Under the pieces are notes generated by a model that saw nothing but the letters and a program-made list of their open reading frames with translations, had not been told where the DNA came from and made no database searches. 10,247 nucleotides of DNA from Paludibacter sp. (GTDB taxonomy: Bacteria; Bacteroidota; Bacteroidia; Bacteroidales; Paludibacteraceae): NCBI GenBank assembly GCA_031284665.1, contig JAITXR010000054.1:1-10247 (forward strand), given 5' to 3'. The translations under genes and the position numbers were made by a program. Shown here in pieces: positions 6,163 through 10,247 of the stretch (position 1 is the stretch's first letter; each line of letters begins with the position of its first letter).

Positions 6163-7071
6163 CTATAAACTATCCAAATATTGCAGTGCTTGCGCCACTT
6201 TTGCGCTGTCGTCGGCATTTAGCGACGAAAAAGGATGAGCCATACAATCGGCGTTGATAATTGATTTTTGTTTGAGAGCCGTTTTTATACCTTTAATATA
6301 ACCTGCCGAGTATTGCCCGATACCAAATAATTTTTCGCCCACTTCCAACATTCTGCTTTGCAAAGCAAGAGTTGTTGCCACATCACATTTAGCAGCAGCA
6401 GCGTAAAGTTCGGCAAAAAATTTCGGATACACATTCGCTCCGCCCGACACTCCACCATGCCCGCCCATCAAAACCATAGGCGCAAACATTTCTTCGGGTC
6501 CTACATATAAACCAAAATCGGGGCGTGAAGCAAACATTTTCAGCAATTTACAAAAATAAACGCCATTAGCCGAACTGTCCTTCAAGCCTGCAATATTCGG
6601 GTGCTGTGCAAGTTTTTCGACCAAATCCAAATCCATCATTGCCTTGGTATGCGAGGGCATATTGTACAGGAAAACGGGCAATGGCGATTTGTCAGCCAAA
6701 GTAGTATAATAATCGTACAACTCCGATTTCGAGAGTGCGAAAAAATACGGCGGAGCAGCCACAGCAGCCGTTGCTCCGTGCTTTGCAGCAAATTCGGCAA
6801 CAATCAGGCTGTCCTCCACAGTGCAGTCGGTAATCCCTACCAATAAAGGCAGTCGCCCATTAATACATTTTGCGCTTTGAGCAATCAGTTCTTTTTTCAG
6901 GCGGGTGCTCAACTGCTGCGCCTCGCCGGTTGTGCCGAGTATAAAAATGCCATTTACATCGCCGCCAATTAAATGCTCAACTAAATTTGCAACTCCCTGC
7001 ACATCGAGAGTATCAGGATTAAGCAGCGGAGTAATCATTGGTGGAATAATTCCTTTGATAATGTTTTTCAT
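6163..7071 (-). CDS. DapA/NanA-superfamily class I aldolase of unknown substrate
   Basis: The 302-residue protein is a full-length (beta/alpha)8 lyase of the dihydrodipicolinate synthase / N-acetylneuraminate lyase superfamily. These enzymes form a Schiff base between a lysine and a 2-oxo acid, usually pyruvate. Diagnostic residues are GIFILGTTGE (41-50), APPYFF (106-111), YNMPSH with Tyr136, GLKDSS with the Schiff-base Lys164, and GGVSGGAN (206-213). The loop after GTTGE reads AQQLS in place of the SATL typical of true DapA. There are also no lysine-pathway neighbours, so I do not call it dapA; 2-keto-3-deoxy-sugar acid aldolase, sialic acid lyase or hydroxyproline-pathway enzymes are alternatives. 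It is convergent with nspC and divergent from a SulP transporter. A well-formed promoter lies upstream at 7168-7200, giving a leader of about 90 bases. Confidence 0.88.
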   Translation of the reverse strand: MKNIIKGIIPPMITPLLNPDTLDVQGVANLVEHLIGGDVNGIFILGTTGEAQQLSTRLKKELIAQSAKCINGRLPLLVGITDCTVEDSLIVAEFAAKHGATAAVAAPPYFFALSKSELYDYYTTLADKSPLPVFLYNMPSHTKAMMDLDLVEKLAQHPNIAGLKDSSANGVYFCKLLKMFASRPDFGLYVGPEEMFAPMVLMGGHGGVSGGANVYPKFFAELYAAAAKCDVATTLALQSRMLEVGEKLFGIGQYSAGYIKGIKTALKQKSIINADCMAHPFSSLNADDSAKVAQALQYLDSL

Positions 7072-7147
7072 ATTATAATTAGTTTTATTTTTCGGCGAAG
7101 TTAATTTATTTTTTTAGTATTTGCAGCAAGTTTACCGACATTTTTTG

Positions 7148-7155
7148 TAATTTTG
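7148..7155 (+). promoter_or_regulatory. Bacteroidota -7 box for sulP
   Basis: TAATTTTG followed by CG matches TAnnTTTG. A TTTG at 7120-7123 lies 24 bases upstream, a little further than the usual 19-21. The transcription start would be near 7161, giving a leader of about 26 bases to ATG 7187. Confidence 0.5.
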
Positions 7156-7167
7156 CGCATCAAAAAT

Positions 7168-7200
7168 CAAAAATATAAATCAGGATATGTTTCGACCAAA
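7168..7200 (-). promoter_or_regulatory. Promoter for the DapA-like gene, overlapping the start of sulP
   Basis: On the minus strand TTTG (7200 down to 7197) and TATTTTTG (7175 down to 7168) are 21 bases apart. Both boxes match the Bacteroidota consensus at proper spacing, the best-formed promoter in the window. The -33 box lies inside the first codons of sulP, and the predicted start (near 7160) is almost back-to-back with that of sulP. Confidence 0.55.
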
Positions 7201-8872
7201 ACTTTTTGAATCGTTAAAAACCTACAATCGTCAGAAATTCATAGCCGACTTAATGGCAGGAATTATTGTTGGTATTGTGGCTTTGCCTCTTGCCATTGCA
7301 TTTGGCATTGCTTCGGGTGTAACCCCCGAAAAAGGTTTATTTACAGCCGTTATCGCAGGTTTTATAATTTCGTTTCTGGGCGGCAGCAAAGTGCAAATTG
7401 GCGGACCCACCGGCGCGTTTATTGTAATTGTATATGGCGTTGTGCAGCAATATGGCGTTACAGGGCTTGCCATAGCCACAATGATAGCAGGTGTAATGCT
7501 TGTGATAATGGGGCTTTTGCGCTTTGGCAGCATAATTAAGTTTATCCCTTATCCGGTGGTTGTGGGTTTTACAAGCGGCATTGCTCTTACCATTTTCACA
7601 ACTCAAATCAAAGACCTTTTTGGCTTGCAAACAGGCGCATTGCCGGCTGATTTTATTCATAAATGGATTGTTTACGGGCAAAATATCGTTACTCTAAATC
7701 CTTGGGTGCTTGGCGTAGGACTGCTTTCGATAGTAATAATTGTTTTTTCATCAAAAATCTCAAAAAAAATTCCGGGCTCGCTTATTGCAATCATTGTAAT
7801 AACGGTGCTTGTATATATTTTGCGCGAAAAATTTGGAATTATGAGTATCGAAACTATTGGCGACCGTTTTACCATCAATTCCTCGTTACCCAAAGCCGAA
7901 ACTCCCGTTATTACTTTCGAAATGATAGAAATGCTGCTGCCTGTGGCTTTTACAATAGCAATGCTTGGAGCAATAGAATCCTTACTTTCAGCCACAGTAG
8001 CCGATGGTGTAACCGGCGACCGCCACGATTCAAATACCGAACTTATTGCGCAGGGAGTGGCAAATATGGTGGCTCCGATTTTTGGTGGAATTCCCGCCAC
8101 CGGCGCCATTGCACGCACAATGACAAATATTAATAATGGCGGGCGCACTCCTGTTGCAGGGCTTATTCACGCAGTAGTGCTGCTGCTCATTATGCTGTTT
8201 TTGGGGAATTTAACAAAGCATATTCCGATGGCTTGCTTGGCGGGTATTTTAATTGTGGTGTCGTACAATATGAGCGAATGGCGGTCGTTCCGCTCGCTGA
8301 TGCGAAATCCAAAATCCGACGTGGCGGTACTGCTCACTACCTTTATTCTCACTGTGGTGTTCGACCTTACCATCGCAATCGAAGTCGGGTTGTTGCTTGC
8401 CGTTGTGCTGTTTATCAAACGAATTGCCGAATCAACTCAAATTTCGATGTTTAACAAAAGCATTGGAGTTGCCGAATATATTGAAGGCAGTGCCGATAAC
8501 GAACAACTCGAATTGCCGCACGGAGTAGATGTTTATGAAATCGAAGGACCTTTCTTTTTCGGTGTTGCCAACCGATTTGAAGAGACAATGAAACAGGTAA
8601 GTCAAAAACCAAAAATCCGCATTATCCGTATGCGAAAAGTACCTTTTATCGACTCCACAGGCACTCACAACCTTACAAACCTTATCAAAAACTCCACATT
8701 AAAAGACAAAACAAAAGTACTGCTTTCGGGCGTAAATCCGAATGTGCTTGCGGTATTACAAAAAACAGGAATTGAGGAACTTTTAGGCAAAGAAAATATA
8801 TTAAGCAATATAAACGATGCTGTGGCGCGTGCCAAGGAATTGCTGGAGAAAAAAAATGCAACTAATCAATAA
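7187..8872 (+). CDS. SulP-family inorganic anion transporter with STAS domain
   Basis: This 561-residue inner-membrane protein belongs to the SulP/SLC26 family, which moves sulfate, bicarbonate, C4-dicarboxylates or other anions. The membrane domain covers about residues 20-410. Family landmarks are VALPLAIAFGIASG (31-44), QIGGPTGAF (70-78), GAIESLLSATVADG (261-274), HDSNTELIAQGVAN (280-293) and GGIPATGAIARTMTNINNG (300-318). The cytoplasmic STAS domain is at about 445-555, with the FIDSTG loop at 487-492 matching the conserved switch loop of STAS proteins. The substrate cannot be decided from sequence; bicarbonate (BicA-like) and sulfate are both plausible, and no sulfate-assimilation genes are adjacent. 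The stop codon overlaps the start of the sua5 gene, so the two are translated from one transcript. Confidence 0.94.
   Translation: MFRPKLFESLKTYNRQKFIADLMAGIIVGIVALPLAIAFGIASGVTPEKGLFTAVIAGFIISFLGGSKVQIGGPTGAFIVIVYGVVQQYGVTGLAIATMIAGVMLVIMGLLRFGSIIKFIPYPVVVGFTSGIALTIFTTQIKDLFGLQTGALPADFIHKWIVYGQNIVTLNPWVLGVGLLSIVIIVFSSKISKKIPGSLIAIIVITVLVYILREKFGIMSIETIGDRFTINSSLPKAETPVITFEMIEMLLPVAFTIAMLGAIESLLSATVADGVTGDRHDSNTELIAQGVANMVAPIFGGIPATGAIARTMTNINNGGRTPVAGLIHAVVLLLIMLFLGNLTKHIPMACLAGILIVVSYNMSEWRSFRSLMRNPKSDVAVLLTTFILTVVFDLTIAIEVGLLLAVVLFIKRIAESTQISMFNKSIGVAEYIEGSADNEQLELPHGVDVYEIEGPFFFGVANRFEETMKQVSQKPKIRIIRMRKVPFIDSTGTHNLTNLIKNSTLKDKTKVLLSGVNPNVLAVLQKTGIEELLGKENILSNINDAVARAKELLEKKNATNQ
8845..8848 (+). 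promoter_or_regulatory. Ribosome-binding site that fixes the sua5 start
   Basis: GGAG lies seven bases upstream of ATG 8856, within the end of sulP. A clear Shine-Dalgarno sequence is uncommon in this window and supports ATG 8856 over the in-frame ATG at 8817. The upstream ATG would add 13 residues (MLWRVPRNCWRKK) unlike any Sua5 N-terminus. Confidence 0.6.
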
Positions 8873-9830
8873 AAATTCGTTATCCCAAGCCGCCGATTGC
8901 CTGCGGGCGGGCGGGCTTGTGGCATTTCCCACCGAAACCGTTTACGGTCTTGGTGCAAATGCGCTTGATGCAGTGGCGGTGGCAAAAATTTTTGAGGCAA
9001 AAAAACGCCCATCATTCGACCCGCTAATTGTTCACATTGCCGAAAAAAAACAATTGGAAACGCTCTTTGCCCATCCAATCGACCCGCTGGTATTCCGTTT
9101 GGCAGATTGCTTTATGCCCGGTCCGCTTACCATTGTTTACAAAAAAGCAGATATTATTCCCTCAATAGTTACTTCCGGTTTAGGAAATGTGGCAGTCCGA
9201 ATGCCGTCGCATCCTGTGGCAAACGAGTTAATCAGGCTCGCCAAAGTGCCTGTGGCTGCCCCAAGTGCCAATTTATTTGGTCAATTAAGCCCAACAAGTT
9301 ATCGCCATGTAGTGAAACAAAAAATGGAAATCGACTATCTGATTGCCGAAGACGATTGTGAACAAAAAGCAGGAATTGAGTCAACAGTAGTGCTGGTGCA
9401 ACAAAATAAATGTATCATTCTGCGCCCGGGAATAATCACTGCCGCCGATATTAAGGAAAAACTGCCTGATGTTGATGTTGAAACAGCAAGTAAAAACACT
9501 GAAATTTCGTCGCCCGGATTACTCAACAGCCATTATTCGCCCACAAAGCCTTTGTATTTTTTTGACGATAATACTAAACTTCCACCCTCTTCCGGCTTAA
9601 TTTTACATCGCGATACGACTCTCACATTTAACGCAAAACGAATAATTTACAGTTCCCACAGCGGCAATTTGCTCGAAACGGCAGCCAACTTATTCGAAAG
9701 TCTGCATCAAATGGAGGATGACCCGCAAATAACTCAGATTTACATTCAACCCACCGAAAAACAAGGCATTGGCATTTCGATAATGGACAGGCTCGAAAAA
9801 GCGGCATTCAGATTTCTGTCTGAACTTTGA
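8856..9830 (+). CDS. sua5: L-threonylcarbamoyladenylate synthase, Sua5 (long) type
   Basis: The enzyme makes threonylcarbamoyl-AMP from threonine, bicarbonate/CO2 and ATP for the essential t6A modification at position 37 of tRNAs that read ANN codons. The 324-residue protein has a YrdC/TsaC domain (about 5-195): FPTETVYGLG (24-33), KKRPSFDPLIVHI (49-61), MPGPLTIV (87-94), VAVRMPSHP (112-120), APSANLFGQLSPT (135-147), GIESTVV (173-179) and RPG (190-192). A linker with SPGLLNSHYSP (219-229) leads to the Sua5 C-terminal domain (about 233-324), ending GIGISIMDRLEKAAFRF. This is the two-domain Sua5 form, not the short TsaC form. It overlaps sulP by 17 bases with its own ribosome-binding site. Bicarbonate is a substrate, so a functional tie to a bicarbonate-type SulP is possible but unproven. 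No clear terminator follows. Confidence 0.95.
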   Translation: MQLINKNSLSQAADCLRAGGLVAFPTETVYGLGANALDAVAVAKIFEAKKRPSFDPLIVHIAEKKQLETLFAHPIDPLVFRLADCFMPGPLTIVYKKADIIPSIVTSGLGNVAVRMPSHPVANELIRLAKVPVAAPSANLFGQLSPTSYRHVVKQKMEIDYLIAEDDCEQKAGIESTVVLVQQNKCIILRPGIITAADIKEKLPDVDVETASKNTEISSPGLLNSHYSPTKPLYFFDDNTKLPPSSGLILHRDTTLTFNAKRIIYSSHSGNLLETAANLFESLHQMEDDPQITQIYIQPTEKQGIGISIMDRLEKAAFRFLSEL

Positions 9831-9876
9831 TTTTAATATAATTTTTGTGATTACTATTATTAAGAAACGGGAAATA

Positions 9877-9904
9877 ATGGTTAATGGTTAATGTTAGATG
9901 GTTA
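9877..9904 (+). repeat. Tandem 7-bp repeat ATGGTTA, four units
   Basis: Units are ATGGTTA, ATGGTTA, ATGTTAG and ATGGTTA. The unit length is the same as in the two heptamer arrays upstream of nspC, though the sequence differs. Confidence 0.8.
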
Positions 9905-9924
9905 ATCTCGACCTCTGCAATGCG

Positions 9925-10054
9925 CTACTCCGTAGAGCCTGCCCCTCTGCAACCCCACACAGTATGGGCGTTGCATGCAACGCCCCTGCGGCACCCCCAA
10001 AAAACCTACACCCTTATTCCACGGTCTATCCCCCTCCTTCGGAGAGCCTGCCCC
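9925..10054 (+). repeat. Direct repeat: small hairpin followed by AGAGCCTGCCCC
   Basis: AGAGCCTGCCCC occurs at 9934-9945 and again at 10043-10054. Each copy is preceded by, and slightly overlaps, a tiny hairpin: CTAC-TCC-GTAG at 9925-9935 and CTCC-TTC-GGAG at 10034-10044. The hairpin arms differ in sequence while the structure is kept, as if compensatory changes had occurred. Confidence 0.7.
9966..9985. repeat. Perfect 20-bp palindrome with GCATGC core
   Basis: GGGCGTT, GCATGC and AACGCCC form a perfect inverted repeat with no spacer. The 7-6-7 layout is shared with the palindrome at 6078-6097. Similar GTTGCATGCAAC-centred palindromes are, to my recollection, scattered in many Bacteroidota and cyanobacterial genomes; this needs a search to confirm. 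Confidence 0.85.
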
Positions 10055-10066
10055 GATGTATCGGGG
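10051..10066. repeat. CCCCGAT/ATCGGGG hairpin
   Basis: CCCCGAT (10051-10057) and ATCGGGG (10060-10066) form a perfect seven-pair stem around GT. There is no T-tract, so an intrinsic terminator is unlikely. It directly follows the second AGAGCCTGCCCC copy and shares its last four C. Confidence 0.7.
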
Positions 10067-10129
10067 GGTTAGGGGAGGTGGGGAGAGGTGGAAGACAAAA
10101 AACTGTCAACTTTTTTCAGGACGAGACAG

Positions 10130-10247
10130 GTAGATGCGGCAGTAAATAATATCTTTAACGAGAAATATTTCGACCATTTGTCGCGCTACAAAAACGAAGG
10201 GATTTTGAATATGGGGCGAAATTTTGTTATAAAAATAAGTTATTTTC
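10130..10247 (+). pseudogene. C-terminal remnant of a TonB-dependent outer-membrane receptor
   Basis: In one frame 39 codons read VDAAVNNIFNEKYFDHLSRY, then KNEGILNMGRNFVIKISYF, running off the right edge. This matches the last strands of TonB-dependent receptor barrels, where 'NiFnkkYydHLSRyk..gi...GRNf...i.y.F' is characteristic. There is no start codon or plug domain. Upstream in the same frame is non-receptor sequence from the repeat island (DKKLSTFFRTRQ), and a stop is reached at 10070-10072. So the fragment appears cut off from its first several hundred codons at about 10118-10130. An alternative is an assembly join across a repeat. The true 3' end is outside the window. Confidence 0.68.

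Larger units (their letters stand above)
9871..10129. other. Non-coding repeat island, GC-rich relative to neighbours
   Basis: About 260 bases between sua5 and the receptor fragment hold no gene. They contain a heptamer array, a perfect 20-bp palindrome, a direct repeat of AGAGCCTGCCCC, a CCCCGAT...ATCGGGG hairpin, and C-rich then G-rich tracts (10030-10037 and 10071-10086) that are partly complementary and could fold the middle into a larger hairpin. Two open frames across it (ending at 10072 and 10149) are rich in Pro/Arg/Cys and resemble no protein I know. It looks like accumulated dispersed repeats, perhaps including the end of a mobile element. Confidence 0.65.

Noticed and set aside
7672..8148. 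Long antisense frame opposite sulP
   Set aside because: Its composition is that of an antisense shadow of the membrane domain; the plus-strand frame contains all SulP signatures.
8817..8855. ATG 8817 as the sua5 start
   Set aside because: It would add 13 residues unlike Sua5 N-termini, and a good ribosome-binding site precedes ATG 8856.
9884..10149. Two overlapping plus-strand frames of 62 and 83 codons in the repeat island
   Set aside because: They consist of translated palindromes and direct repeats, rich in Pro, Arg and Cys, with no domain and no credible start signals.

Overview
This window looks like a chromosomal segment from a member of the Bacteroidota, most likely Bacteroidales. 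The evidence is AT-rich DNA, several TAnnTTTG-type -7 promoter boxes just upstream of genes, a GldJ-like gliding/type IX secretion protein, an alternative-polyamine-pathway enzyme (NspC), a folP-cdaA pair, and the tail of a TonB-dependent receptor. The lineage call is an inference from gene content and promoters; no rRNA or tRNA is present to confirm it.

Layout, left to right. (1) At 1-1237 the start of an RND-type efflux membrane fusion lipoprotein (minus strand, cut by the window edge) diverges from an AraC-family regulator, so the regulator probably controls the pump. (2) At 1287-2817 a bidirectional terminator follows the regulator and serves the opposing gldJ-like gene, whose product has the SUMF1 fold but lacks the expected lipobox cysteine. 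(3) At 2990-4646 a probable two-gene operon encodes dihydropteroate synthase (folP) and the membrane diadenylate cyclase CdaA, which makes c-di-AMP. (4) At 4647-4846 a 200-base spacer is almost entirely simple tandem repeats with 9-bp and 7-bp periods. (5) At 4847-6043 lies nspC, carboxy(nor)spermidine decarboxylase. (6) At 6044-6162 two hairpins separate it from a convergent DapA/NanA-superfamily gene (6163-7071). (7) That gene diverges from a SulP anion transporter (7187-8872) across what look like interleaved promoters. The transporter overlaps the next gene, the Sua5-type threonylcarbamoyl-AMP synthase (8856-9830), by 17 bases. (8) From about 9871 to 10129 there is a relatively GC-rich, non-coding island of palindromes, tandem heptamers and a direct repeat. 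It ends at a headless fragment of a TonB-dependent receptor C-terminus running off the right edge.

Most genes are housekeeping: folate synthesis, c-di-AMP signalling, polyamine synthesis, tRNA t6A modification and anion uptake. I see no new multi-gene system. The most unusual items are the repeat-rich spacers, a shared palindrome design at two sites, the decapitated receptor gene next to the repeat island, the GldJ-like protein without a lipidation cysteine, and the interleaved divergent promoter between the DapA-like and SulP genes.
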